Positions 24,618 through 32,168 of a stretch of DNA of 64,000 nucleotides are shown piece by piece. Numbering within the stretch: position 1 is the first letter of the stretch; every line of letters begins with the position of its first letter. This DNA is from Sandaracinaceae bacterium (GTDB lineage Bacteria; Myxococcota_A; Polyangia; Polyangiales; Sandaracinaceae). The notes beneath the pieces were generated by a model that was not told the origin of the DNA, searched no databases, and worked only from the letters and a program-made list of their open reading frames with translations. Made by a program: the position numbers and the translations under genes. The stretch is taken from positions 62,001-126,000 of the forward strand of contig JAVJQK010000048.1 of NCBI GenBank assembly GCA_040218145.1, written 5' to 3'.

Positions 24618-25343
24618 ATGAATCGCACCATGGACCCGGCCGCACGCGACTCGCGCCCCGCCTCGAAGGAGGCGAACGGCGGCGTGAATGAAGCGGAGGA
24701 GCCCGCGTCCAAGAGGGCAGACGGGCCCGCGCCGAAGGAAGAGATCGGCGACCGCGTCTTGGTCGAGCGGGTTCAAGGAGGAGACGAGCAGGCCTTCCGG
24801 ACCCTGTACGAGCGCTACCACCGGCGCGCCTTCGCGGTCGCCTTCGGGGTGGTGAAGAACAAACAGGACGCGCTCGACGTCGTTCAGGACGGCTTCGTCA
24901 AAGTCCACAAGCACATCGGCAAGTTCCAGGGCACCAGCAGCTTCTACACCTGGCTCTACCGGATCATCATGAACCTCTCGATCGACCACGTCCGACGCCG
25001 CAAGAACTCCAAGGGGTTGGAGTACGACGACGCGGTGCGGCGCGAGGCCGACGAGGTGGCCGGCGACGGCACGCTCCTGCCCCGCATCCTCGACGCCAAC
25101 CCGGGCAAGACCGTGGTGCGGCGCGAGCTGCTCGAGAAGATCCAGGGCGCGCTCGACGAGCTGCCCGAGTACCACCGCGAAGTGATCCTGCTCCGAGAGA
25201 TCGAGGGCCTCAGCTACGAAGAGATGAGCGAGGCCCTCGGCGTGCCCAAGGGCACGATCATGAGCCGGCTCTTCCACGCCCGGAAGAAGATGCAGGCCGC
25301 CCTGAGCGACTACATGGAGGGGGAGCTCCACCTCGAGGATTGA
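24618..25343 (+). CDS. RpoE-like sigma-70 family RNA polymerase sigma factor
   Basis: 241 residues. The ATG at 24618 has GGAG at 24608-24611, 6 nt away. A disordered N-terminal tail of about 55 residues precedes region 2 (FRTLYERYHRRAFAVAFGVV, DALDVVQDGFVKVHKHIGKF, FYTWLYRIIMNLSIDHVRRR). Region 4 follows (LPEYHREVILLREIEGLSYE and MSEALGVPKGTIMSRLFHAR). There is no region 3, so it is ECF-type. It redirects RNA polymerase to stress or envelope promoters. The next gene, 3 nt downstream, encodes a membrane protein that looks like its anti-sigma factor. Confidence 0.93.
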   Translation: MNRTMDPAARDSRPASKEANGGVNEAEEPASKRADGPAPKEEIGDRVLVERVQGGDEQAFRTLYERYHRRAFAVAFGVVKNKQDALDVVQDGFVKVHKHIGKFQGTSSFYTWLYRIIMNLSIDHVRRRKNSKGLEYDDAVRREADEVAGDGTLLPRILDANPGKTVVRRELLEKIQGALDELPEYHREVILLREIEGLSYEEMSEALGVPKGTIMSRLFHARKKMQAALSDYMEGELHLED

Positions 25344-25346
25344 ACG

Positions 25347-26051
25347 ATGACCGCCCCGAACCGCGACGACCAGCTGCAGCAGTACTTCGACGGAGAGCTC
25401 CCTCCGGACGAGGCCGACGCGCTCGAGCGCCAGCTCGAGGCGGGCGACGACGACGCTGCGGAGCTGCGCGCGAAGCTCGAGGGGCTCTCGCACCTGCACA
25501 CCCTCGTCGAGGCGCACGCCGACGCGCTCGCGAGCGAGCTCGACTCGGAGGCGCTCTTCAGCGCGATCCGGGCCAAGATCGACGCCGGGGTCGAGGACGA
25601 CGTTCCGATGTTTCCGGGTGAGGAGTTGCCTGGGGACGCCGCGGCCGAAGAGCGCCCCGCGCTGCGCGTGCTCGACGGAGGCGCGGGGGCCGAGAAGAAG
25701 CAGGCGCCCGCCGAGGCCCCGGCCGAGGACACCTCCGACCGCGGCAACGTGATCTGGATCACCTTCGGCGTCGTCGCCGCGGCCGCGGCCGTGCTCTTCT
25801 TCGTGCTCCGCGGGGGCGGGAGCCCGGGCGTCGACCCGACGGTCGAGCCGGCTCCCGAGGCGCCGCTCGCGCAGGCCGATCCGCCCCCCGGCTCCGAGAT
25901 CGAGGAGGTCGACTTCGGCTACAGCACCGGCGCGATCTTCACCGTCGAGGGCAGCGAGGGCGAGCAGTACGCGGTCGTCTGGATCAGCGACGAGAAGATC
26001 GACACCGATCCCGCCGCCCTCCCCCCGGAGCCGGAAGAGAGGATCCAGTGA
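25347..26051 (+). CDS. Putative membrane anti-sigma factor without zinc cysteines
   Basis: 234 residues. The N-terminus (RDDQLQQYFDGELPPDEADA, then LERQLEAGDD) follows the YxDGEL pattern of zinc-finger anti-sigma factors, but the HxxxCxxC zinc ligands are missing. One transmembrane helix (NVIWITFGVVAAAAAVLFFVL, about residues 134-154) separates it from a periplasmic Pro/Glu-rich part ending in a small domain (STGAIFTVEGSEGEQYAVVW). It follows the sigma gene by 3 nt and overlaps the next gene by 4 nt (GTGA). Inference: it binds the sigma factor at the inner membrane and releases it on an envelope signal. Confidence 0.75.
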   Translation: MTAPNRDDQLQQYFDGELPPDEADALERQLEAGDDDAAELRAKLEGLSHLHTLVEAHADALASELDSEALFSAIRAKIDAGVEDDVPMFPGEELPGDAAAEERPALRVLDGGAGAEKKQAPAEAPAEDTSDRGNVIWITFGVVAAAAAVLFFVLRGGGSPGVDPTVEPAPEAPLAQADPPPGSEIEEVDFGYSTGAIFTVEGSEGEQYAVVWISDEKIDTDPAALPPEPEERIQ

Positions 26052-26545
26052 GGCTCCGTCACGGGCTGATCGCGCTCTTCGCCGCGGCGCTGATCGGCGT
26101 CGGCGCGGGCAGCGCGGTCGCGCAGCCGAGCGCGGCCGGGAGCGCCGCCGGCCAGGTCGGCGGACAGGTGCTCATCATCCTCGCGAGCGACGGCGAGGGC
26201 CCGCGCGATCCGCGCCTCGCCAACGTGCCCGCGCTGCGGCGGCCGCCCTTCGACAGCTACCGCTCGATGGCGCTGCTCTCGTCCCCGCGCGTGCAGCTCA
26301 CCGTCGGGCGGGCCCACGAGCTGGAGCTGCCGAACGGCCGCACCCTCCGGCTCGTCCTGCGCGAAGTCACCGCGAACGGACGCTACCGGGTCCAGGTCTC
26401 CATCAACCGCCCCGGCACCCAGGACTACCTGCCCGAGATGAACGTGGTGACCTCCCCCGGCGATCCCTTCTTCGTCGCGGGCCAGTCCCACCGCGACGGC
26501 ACGCTGATCCTCGGGATCCGGCTCGGCGAGCGCGCGGCGGGCTGA
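26048..26545 (+). CDS. Secreted protein of the sigma operon
   Basis: 165 residues from GTG 26048, overlapping the previous stop. A signal peptide (LIALFAAALIGVGAGSAVAQ) is followed by a single domain with alternating hydrophobic strands (SSPRVQLTVGRAHELELPNG, LRLVLREVTANGRYRVQVSI) and a C-terminal HRDGTLILGIRLGE. I do not recognise a family. Its place as third gene in a sigma/anti-sigma operon suggests a periplasmic sensor or effector for that system. Confidence 0.7.
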   Translation: MRLRHGLIALFAAALIGVGAGSAVAQPSAAGSAAGQVGGQVLIILASDGEGPRDPRLANVPALRRPPFDSYRSMALLSSPRVQLTVGRAHELELPNGRTLRLVLREVTANGRYRVQVSINRPGTQDYLPEMNVVTSPGDPFFVAGQSHRDGTLILGIRLGERAAG

Positions 26546-26616
26546 GCGTCGCTCCCTCGAGCCCTCCTGGAGGGGGGTTGAGCGCGCGGGCGCGCCGACG
26601 TACCGTCGAGGGCCCT

Positions 26617-26672
26617 CCGTTCGAGAGGCCTTCCGTTTCGAGAGGCCTGCTTCGAGAGCTCGGGGCCTCTCG
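26617..26672 (+). promoter_or_regulatory. Leader with competing inverted repeats before the Ser/Thr kinase
   Basis: CGAGAGGCC occurs twice (26622-26630 and 26639-26647) and its exact complement GGCCTCTCG lies at 26664-26672, 2 nt before the kinase ATG. Either left copy could pair with the right arm and hide the start region. There is no Shine-Dalgarno sequence here. Confidence 0.4.
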
Positions 26673-26674
26673 TC

Positions 26675-27928
26675 ATGAGCGCGCAACGCTTCATCCGCTG
26701 TCCACACTGCGGCCTCCCGCACGAGGCGGAGCTGACGGTGTGCCCCGTCCAGGGCAAGGCGCTGAGCGCGCCGAAGCCGCGCCGCCGCCCCGCGCCGCCG
26801 CCGAGCGAGGAGGACTACAGCTGGGCCCACAGCCTCGCCCCGTGGTCGCGGGGCGAGGGTGAGCGCGACCTCGACCCCTCGTCGCTGCACACCTTCATCG
26901 GCAAGATCGTCGAGGGCAAGTACCGCATCGAGGCCCTGATCGGCCGCGGCGGCATGGGCGCCGTCTTCCGCGCGCGCAACACCCGCATCGACAAGGCCGT
27001 CGCGCTCAAGGTGCTCTACCGCGGCTACGACAAGGGCAGCGAGTCCGAGCGGCGCTTCCTCCGCGAGGCGCGCATCGCCGGCAACCTCGGCCACCCGAAC
27101 ATCGTGGAGGTCTTCGACCTCGGCCACCTCGACGAGGGCATGCCCTTCCAGGTGATGGAGCTGCTCGAGGGGCAGAGCCTCGCTCAGCGCGTGCACCACG
27201 AGGGCCCGCTGACGGAGTCCGACGCGCTCGACATCGCCGACCAGGTGCTCGGCGCGCTCGAGGCGGCGCACGAGCGCGGCATCATCCACCGCGACCTCAA
27301 ACCAGAGAATGTCTTCTTGACCGAGCGACGCGGCGAGACCACGGCCAAGCTCCTCGACTTCGGCGTCAGCAAGAGCCTCACCGAGCAGACGATGTCCATG
27401 ACGATGACCGGCGTCGTCGTCGGCACCCCGTATTACCTCTCGCCGGAGCAGGCGCGGGGCGACCGCGAGTACGATCACCGCATCGACATCTGGGCGATGG
27501 GGGTCCTGCTCTACGAGTCGCTCACCGGCGTCCTGCCCTTCAACGCCGACAGCTACGAGAAGCTGCTGGTGAAGATCCTGAAGCAGCGCCCCGTGGCGCC
27601 GAGCCGCTTCCAGCCGCGCATCTCCCCCTCGGTGGAGGAGGTGATCCTGCGCGCGCTCTCCCCGGACGCGGCGGACCGGCCGGCGAGCGCCCAGATCATG
27701 CTCGAGGATCTCCGCGACGCGAGGCGCGCGGCGCGCGACGCCTTCCGCGCCTTCGGCTCCGACACGATGAGCGATCCGCCGCGCTTCCCCTCGGCCGACG
27801 CGACCATCAAGACGCGGGCCGTCTCGGTGAGCGCGATGCCGGGCCCCGAGGATCCCACGGAGGTGAGCGACAGCTTCGTCTCCGACGACCTGCGCGTCGT
27901 GCTCGAGCGTGGCAAGAAAGAGCCTTGA
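26675..27928 (+). CDS. Soluble serine/threonine protein kinase with N-terminal zinc ribbon
   Basis: 417 residues. The N-terminus CPHCGLPHEAELTVCP (Cys9, Cys12, Cys23) resembles half of a zinc ribbon. The Hanks-type kinase domain starts at about residue 80: glycine loop GRGGMGAVF, catalytic lysine in VALKVL, HRDLKPENV, DFGVSK, then GTPYYLSPEQ and DIWAMGVLLYE. All catalytic residues are present. A C-terminal region of about 70 residues (DTMSDPPRFPSADATIKTRA) has many Ser/Thr and may be autophosphorylated. No transmembrane helix is present, unlike many PknB relatives. The trmH gene overlaps its stop by 4 nt (TTGA), so the two are coupled. Confidence 0.93.
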   Translation: MSAQRFIRCPHCGLPHEAELTVCPVQGKALSAPKPRRRPAPPPSEEDYSWAHSLAPWSRGEGERDLDPSSLHTFIGKIVEGKYRIEALIGRGGMGAVFRARNTRIDKAVALKVLYRGYDKGSESERRFLREARIAGNLGHPNIVEVFDLGHLDEGMPFQVMELLEGQSLAQRVHHEGPLTESDALDIADQVLGALEAAHERGIIHRDLKPENVFLTERRGETTAKLLDFGVSKSLTEQTMSMTMTGVVVGTPYYLSPEQARGDREYDHRIDIWAMGVLLYESLTGVLPFNADSYEKLLVKILKQRPVAPSRFQPRISPSVEEVILRALSPDAADRPASAQIMLEDLRDARRAARDAFRAFGSDTMSDPPRFPSADATIKTRAVSVSAMPGPEDPTEVSDSFVSDDLRVVLERGKKEP

Positions 27929-28626
27929 AGCGCGACCACCCCGACGTCATCGAGCTCGGCGCCCTCGATCCCCTGCCCGCCCCCGCCGCCGACGTGGTCG
28001 AGGCGCTCGCCCCCCTGGTCACCCCGGCCCGGCTCGCCCGCATGAACGCGGTCATCGCGCGGCGGACCCGCTCGCTCGTGCCCGTGCTCGAAGACCTCGC
28101 CGACCCTCACAACGGCGCGGCCGTCATGCGGAGCGCGGACGCCTTCGGCTGCCACGAGGTGCACGTGGTCGAGGACCGCCACCCGTTCGCGGTCAGCCAC
28201 CGCGTCACGCGCGGCACGCACCGCTGGCTCGACCTGGTCAAGCACCGCGACATCGGCGCGTGCCTCGGCCACCTGAAGACCCGCGGCTACCGCGTCTACA
28301 TCGCGGCGATGGACGGCGACGTGCGCCCCGAGCAGATCGCCGACGTCGAGCGCGCCGCGATCGTCTTCGGCAACGAGCACAAGGGCGTCAGCGACGCGGT
28401 GCGCGAGGCGGCCGACGGCACCTACGCGATCCCGATGGAGGGCTTCGTCGAGAGCCTCAACGTCTCGGTCGCCAGCGCGATCACCCTCTACGTCGCGTCG
28501 CGCGGCCGCCACGGGGACCTCGACGAGGCGGCGCAGATGGAGATCCGCGCCCGCTTCCTGCTCCACCAGGTGCGCGACGCCGAGCGCGTGGTGCGCGACG
28601 CCCGCGGAAAGACGCGCGCGGGCTGA
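27925..28626 (+). CDS. trmH: tRNA (guanosine-2'-O-)-methyltransferase, SpoU/TrmH family
   Basis: 233 residues from a TTG start overlapping the kinase stop. The TrmH N-terminal extension (VTPARLARMNAVIARRTRSL) leads into motif 1 (LEDLADPHNGAAVMRSADAFG), motif 2 (AIVFGNEHKGVS) and motif 3 (IPMEGFVESLNVSVASAI), which form the SPOUT knot and SAM site. TrmH methylates the 2'-OH of G18 in tRNA. Pairing with a protein kinase is unusual and may only reflect compact packing. A 41-bp repeat array begins 10 nt after its stop. Confidence 0.9.
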   Translation: MKRDHPDVIELGALDPLPAPAADVVEALAPLVTPARLARMNAVIARRTRSLVPVLEDLADPHNGAAVMRSADAFGCHEVHVVEDRHPFAVSHRVTRGTHRWLDLVKHRDIGACLGHLKTRGYRVYIAAMDGDVRPEQIADVERAAIVFGNEHKGVSDAVREAADGTYAIPMEGFVESLNVSVASAITLYVASRGRHGDLDEAAQMEIRARFLLHQVRDAERVVRDARGKTRAG

Positions 28627-28635
28627 CGCGGGACC

Positions 28636-29128
28636 GTCTCCCGAACGGGGAGACGCGTGAAATTGCCCTCGCGAGCCCTCCCCGGCCCAGGGATCGCGTC
28701 TCGAGCCGCTTCGGACGGCCTCCCCGATCGGGAGACACGCGCCGCCCCGCTTCGAGCGCGCCTCGCGCCACCGGGACGCGTCGCGACCACGATTCCACGC
28801 GTCTGCCCAGCGGGGAGACGCCTGAAACGCGCTTTTGGTGCGTCTCCACGCTCGGGAGACGCCTGAAACGCGCTTCTGGTGCGTCTCCACGCTCTGGAGA
28901 CGCCCGAAACGCGCTCTTCGAGGCTCTCCCCGCGCGGGGAACGCCCGTCGAGCGCGTTCCAACCGGATCCCAGAGCGCAGAACGCGCTCGAAGCGGGTCG
29001 GGAGACGATCCGGTCGCGCGAGACGCGCACGAAGCGGGCTGGCGCGCGATCCCCACGCGCAGATCGCGCGCTCTCGCGGTTCGGAGCGCGATCCGCATCG
29101 CGAGGAACCGCCAGACGCCACCGGAAAC
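28636..29128. repeat. Array of about twelve 41-bp imperfect palindromic repeats
   Basis: Units begin at 28636, 28677, 28718, about 28760, 28801, 28842, 28883, 28924, 28965, 29006, 29047 and about 29088. The best units (28636, 28801, 28842, 28883) open with a hairpin such as GTCTCC-ACGCTC-GGGAGAC and continue GCCTGAAACGCGCTT. The outer units decay but keep the 41-bp spacing. Because 41 is not a multiple of 3 and all frames are open by composition, I consider the tract non-coding. It fills nearly the whole 587-nt gap between trmH and the next gene. Confidence 0.8.
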
Positions 29129-29213
29129 CCAACTTGCCACACACGCACACCTGTGCTTGACTGCACATCGTCACCAAAACTGACCGCAGAGGCGGGCTGA
29201 AGGGGGAAGAGAG

Positions 29214-30008
29214 ATGGCAGAGGTATCGAAGCAGGTCGCCAACTGGACGCTCGTCACGCGCACGGTCTCGTCCGCGCTCGAGCAGCACGGGCCGGCGCTC
29301 GCGGGCGCGCTCGAGGAGGCCCTGTTCCCGGAGGGGACGCCGCCGGAGCTCACGCTGGTGGGGCTGCTGGAGGCGATGCGAGAGGCGCTGCAGCGCCGGC
29401 TGGCGGAGGCGCAGGCGCGCGACCTCGCGCTCGCGGTGGAGCGGGCCGACGACCCGGGCCGGAGGGCCCGTCGTGACGAGGCGCGCGCGGATCTGCGCGG
29501 CGCGCTGATGGCGGTCCGCTCCGCCGTCGAGGGCGCCTACGGTCCCGAGACCGCGGCCGAGCTGGGGCTGCATGACCCGCTCCCCGCCTCTCCCGATCAG
29601 CTCGCGCAGTACGCCCAGGCGGCCGCGCAGCTCCTCTCGGAGGCCACCCTGGGCGAGCCGATGGCGGGCGTGCAGATCGACGGGCCGCGCCTGGCCGAGC
29701 AGCTTCGGAGCGGGGCCGCCCGCCTCTCGACCACGCTCGAGGGTGTGCAGCGCGAGTCCCGCGAGGAGCAGGAGCGCCTGAGCGCCCGGGACGCCGCCTT
29801 GACCGCGCTGGCCGAGGCGTACAGCGGCCTGGCGGACGCCACCACCGGGCTGGCCACCGCGGCCGGGCTGCACGACGTCGCCGCGCGCACCCGCCCCACC
29901 GGCCGCCGCCGCCGCGGCGAGCCGGACGCGGACCTCGACCCGCCCGCCGGGCCGGCCCCCCTCGTCGACGCGCCCCCACCCGTCGTCGACGAGCCCGACC
30001 CGGCGTAG
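29214..30008 (+). CDS. Alpha-helical protein of unknown function
   Basis: 264 residues from ATG 29214, with a strong GGGGGAAGAG just upstream. It has no signal peptide or membrane helix. Long amphipathic helices rich in Ala, Leu, Glu and Arg make up residues 1-225 (MREALQRRLAEAQARDLALA, REEQERLSARDAALTALAEA). The last 35 residues are proline- and aspartate-rich. A TTGACT hexamer at 29157-29162 may be a -35 box, but no good -10 follows. I do not recognise a family; it could be a cytosolic structural or coiled-coil protein. Confidence 0.75.
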   Translation: MAEVSKQVANWTLVTRTVSSALEQHGPALAGALEEALFPEGTPPELTLVGLLEAMREALQRRLAEAQARDLALAVERADDPGRRARRDEARADLRGALMAVRSAVEGAYGPETAAELGLHDPLPASPDQLAQYAQAAAQLLSEATLGEPMAGVQIDGPRLAEQLRSGAARLSTTLEGVQRESREEQERLSARDAALTALAEAYSGLADATTGLATAAGLHDVAARTRPTGRRRRGEPDADLDPPAGPAPLVDAPPPVVDEPDPA

Positions 30009-30050
30009 GCCCCGCGAGGCGCGCTGCGAGGCCGCCCTCCACGCCCTTCC

Positions 30051-30095
30051 CGAGCCGCTCCTCGACCCGCACACGCGCGGTCCTGGAGCGGCTCG
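30051..30095. terminator. Long-armed hairpin after the helical protein
   Basis: 11-bp perfect arms CGAGCCGCTCC (30051-30061) and GGAGCGGCTCG (30085-30095) with a 23-nt loop, about 42 nt after the stop. No T-run follows. The rest of the 30009-30232 gap shows no further signal. Confidence 0.5.
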
Positions 30096-30232
30096 CGGCA
30101 TTCTCGGCGTCGAGGCCGCGTGCTGATGTGCACGGTCGAGCGCGAGCGCCCATCGATGGCCGCGCACGGCGCGTGTGTCATCCTGGAAGTGAGGGAGGTC
30201 GCAGACTCTCGACCGGCCGGGGGGCCGAAATC

Positions 30233-30544
30233 ATGGTCAGGGCACATGTTCACAACGTTCCGCCGCACGTCAGCGTCGAGCGACTGAGCGCCATCTTCGA
30301 CCGACTGGGCGTCGAGGGTGAGGTTCACTTCGTCAGGGATCCGGTGAGCGCGCGATTCGCGGGGGAGGCCTACGTGGCGACGCGCACGATGGAGGAAGCC
30401 GCGCTCGTCTGTTCGGCGTTGAACGGCTTCTCCGTCGACGGCGTGCCCCTGGACGTCAGGGTGGTCGAGACCACGGAGTTCTTCGACCGCGACGGCCTCT
30501 TCGCGGACGGCGAGGCGCCCATGGGACGCAGCGGGCCGAGCTGA
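30233..30544 (+). CDS. RRM-type RNA-binding protein
   Basis: 103 residues. One RNA recognition motif fills the protein: RNP2-like VRAHVHNVPPHV at the N-terminus and RNP1-like FAGEAYVATRT in the third strand, with helix VERLSAIFDRLGV between them. The RNP1 aromatic pattern is weaker than in cyanobacterial Rbp proteins (Phe then Tyr are kept). A short acidic tail follows. Such small RRM proteins bind single-stranded RNA and are often cold- or stress-related. It is single-copy here and convergent with the PAS kinase. Confidence 0.85.
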   Translation: MVRAHVHNVPPHVSVERLSAIFDRLGVEGEVHFVRDPVSARFAGEAYVATRTMEEAALVCSALNGFSVDGVPLDVRVVETTEFFDRDGLFADGEAPMGRSGPS

Positions 30545-30626
30545 GCCCGGGCCCGCGGCGACGCCGACTGCGCTCGACGCCCCATCGAGGAGAATCTCGC
30601 GCTGCGGGTCGTGCACCGGTCGGCGG

Positions 30627-32039
30627 TCACGCGGAGAGGGTGAACCAGAAGGTGCTGCCGACGCCGGGGGTGGTCTCGACGCCGATCTCGCCGCCGTGGC
30701 GGAGCGCGATCTGCCGGCAGATGGCCAGGCCGATGCCGTTGCCCTCGTAGGCGGTGCGCTTGTTGAGGCGCTGGAACATGCGGAAGATCTTGTCCTGGTG
30801 GCGCGGGTCGAAGCCGATGCCGTCGTCGGCGACCTCGACCCGCCACGCGGCGCCCTCACGCCGCGCGCTGATGCGTACGGACGCGGGCTGCTCGGGCGGG
30901 TGGAACTTGAGCGCGTTGCCGACGAGGTTGAGGAGGAGGCGATGGATCTGGCCGGGGTCGGCCGCGAGCGTCGGCAGGGGACCCGCCTCGACGACCCCCG
31001 CGCACGCCGCGCGGGCGGGCTCGAGCTCCACCAGGACGGCGGCGAGCACCTGGTCGAGGTCCACCTCGCGCCGCTCGAGCTCCACGTGCTGCGCGCGGGA
31101 GTACTCGAGGAGATCCTGCACGAGGCCCTGCATGCGCGTCGCGCCCTCGACCGCGAAGGCCATGTAGGCGCGCGCGTCGTCGTCGAGCTGGGGGCCGACC
31201 TCCTCCTCGAGCAAGGAGACGTAGCTCCGCACCATGCGGAGCGGCTCCTGGAGATCGTGCGAGGCGACGTAGGCGAACTCCTCGAGCTCACGGTTCGAGC
31301 GCTCGAGCGCGTCGTGCGAGGCGCGCAGATCCGTCACGTCGAAGCCCACGCTGATCACCTCGCCGTCCGGGAGCGCGAAGTTGGCCCAGCGCTGAGCCCG
31401 CGGGCCCTCTCGGGTCTGCACCTGGAACTCCCGGAATTGCCCGTCCGGCGCGAGGATGGACTCCAGGACCGCGGCTCGCGTCTCCTCGTCCGGGTAGAAG
31501 AGCGCCATGGGGTCGGCGCAGGCGGCGACCTCCTCGGCCCGGTAGCCGAGCCGGCGCTCGCACTCGCGGTTCCAGAGCAGCAGGCTGCCATCGGGGCCGA
31601 AGGCGTCGATCATCACGGGCGCGTTCTCGTAGATCGCCCGGAAGCGCCGCTCGCTCCGCTCGGCCTCGCGGCGCTGACCCTCGGAGAGGACCCGCTGGAG
31701 GGTGCCCACCACCGTCTCGCCCTCGCGTCGCGCCACGTGGCGGACCTGCGCGAGCCCGCCCGGCAGCCGGACCCGCAGCTCGGCCTGCAGCTCGGGGCGC
31801 GCGCCGTCGAGCAGCGCGTCCCAGCTCTGCCGGAGCGAGTCGGGCTCGCCGCCCTCCACGCGAGACGCCAGCCACGTGAGCGCGTCGCCCTCGCCGGGCG
31901 CGGCGCCGAAGAGCGCCTCGCAGCCCACGCCGATCCGGAGGCCCGACGCGCGGTCATAGGTGAAGACGGCCAGGCCCGCGTCGCCCAGCGCGGCCTCGAG
32001 GAGCCCCGGCGCCGTCCCTTGCTCGGCCCGTACCGACAC
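30627..32039 (-). CDS. PAS sensor histidine kinase, phytochrome-kinase type
   Basis: 470 residues from GTG 32039, no membrane helix. A diverged N-terminal PAS-like region (about 12-118) is followed by a clear PAS domain (FRAIYENAPVMIDAFGPDGS, about 132-240), HisKA with His261 in YVASHDLQEPLRMV, and an HATPase domain (LLLNLVGNALKFHPPEQPAS, VADDGIGFDP, YEGNGIGLAICRQI). The SHDLQEPLR box is that of bacteriophytochrome-type kinases. No receiver is fused or adjacent, so its partner is elsewhere. It is divergent from the PBP operon with about 130 nt between. Confidence 0.92.
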   Translation of the reverse strand: MSVRAEQGTAPGLLEAALGDAGLAVFTYDRASGLRIGVGCEALFGAAPGEGDALTWLASRVEGGEPDSLRQSWDALLDGARPELQAELRVRLPGGLAQVRHVARREGETVVGTLQRVLSEGQRREAERSERRFRAIYENAPVMIDAFGPDGSLLLWNRECERRLGYRAEEVAACADPMALFYPDEETRAAVLESILAPDGQFREFQVQTREGPRAQRWANFALPDGEVISVGFDVTDLRASHDALERSNRELEEFAYVASHDLQEPLRMVRSYVSLLEEEVGPQLDDDARAYMAFAVEGATRMQGLVQDLLEYSRAQHVELERREVDLDQVLAAVLVELEPARAACAGVVEAGPLPTLAADPGQIHRLLLNLVGNALKFHPPEQPASVRISARREGAAWRVEVADDGIGFDPRHQDKIFRMFQRLNKRTAYEGNGIGLAICRQIALRHGGEIGVETTPGVGSTFWFTLSA

Positions 32040-32132
32040 GGGACGGAACCTACGGCGATCGACGCCCCCATTCGAGAAATTCTCGGCCCTCGGAACACGA
32101 GGGCGCCCCGGCCCGGTTCTTCTCGCGGAGCT

Positions 32133-32160
32133 TTGCGCCTTCCTTCCACAGCGGTACGGT
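32133..32160 (+). promoter_or_regulatory. Candidate promoter of the PBP operon
   Basis: TTGCGC (32133-32138), 16 nt, TACGGT (32155-32160). The GTG at 32169 is only 8 nt further, which would give a leaderless message. Confidence 0.4.
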
Positions 32161-32168
32161 CCCGACGC

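Noticed and set aside
28636-29128. CRISPR array
   Set aside because: The units abut with no unique spacers and decay at both ends, and there are no cas genes. It is a palindromic tandem repeat.
28657-29200. Small open frames with repeated ETPETRFW or RASGASPRSGDA peptides
   Set aside because: They arise from the 41-bp repeat read in different frames. The period is not a multiple of three and no frame has a start signal.
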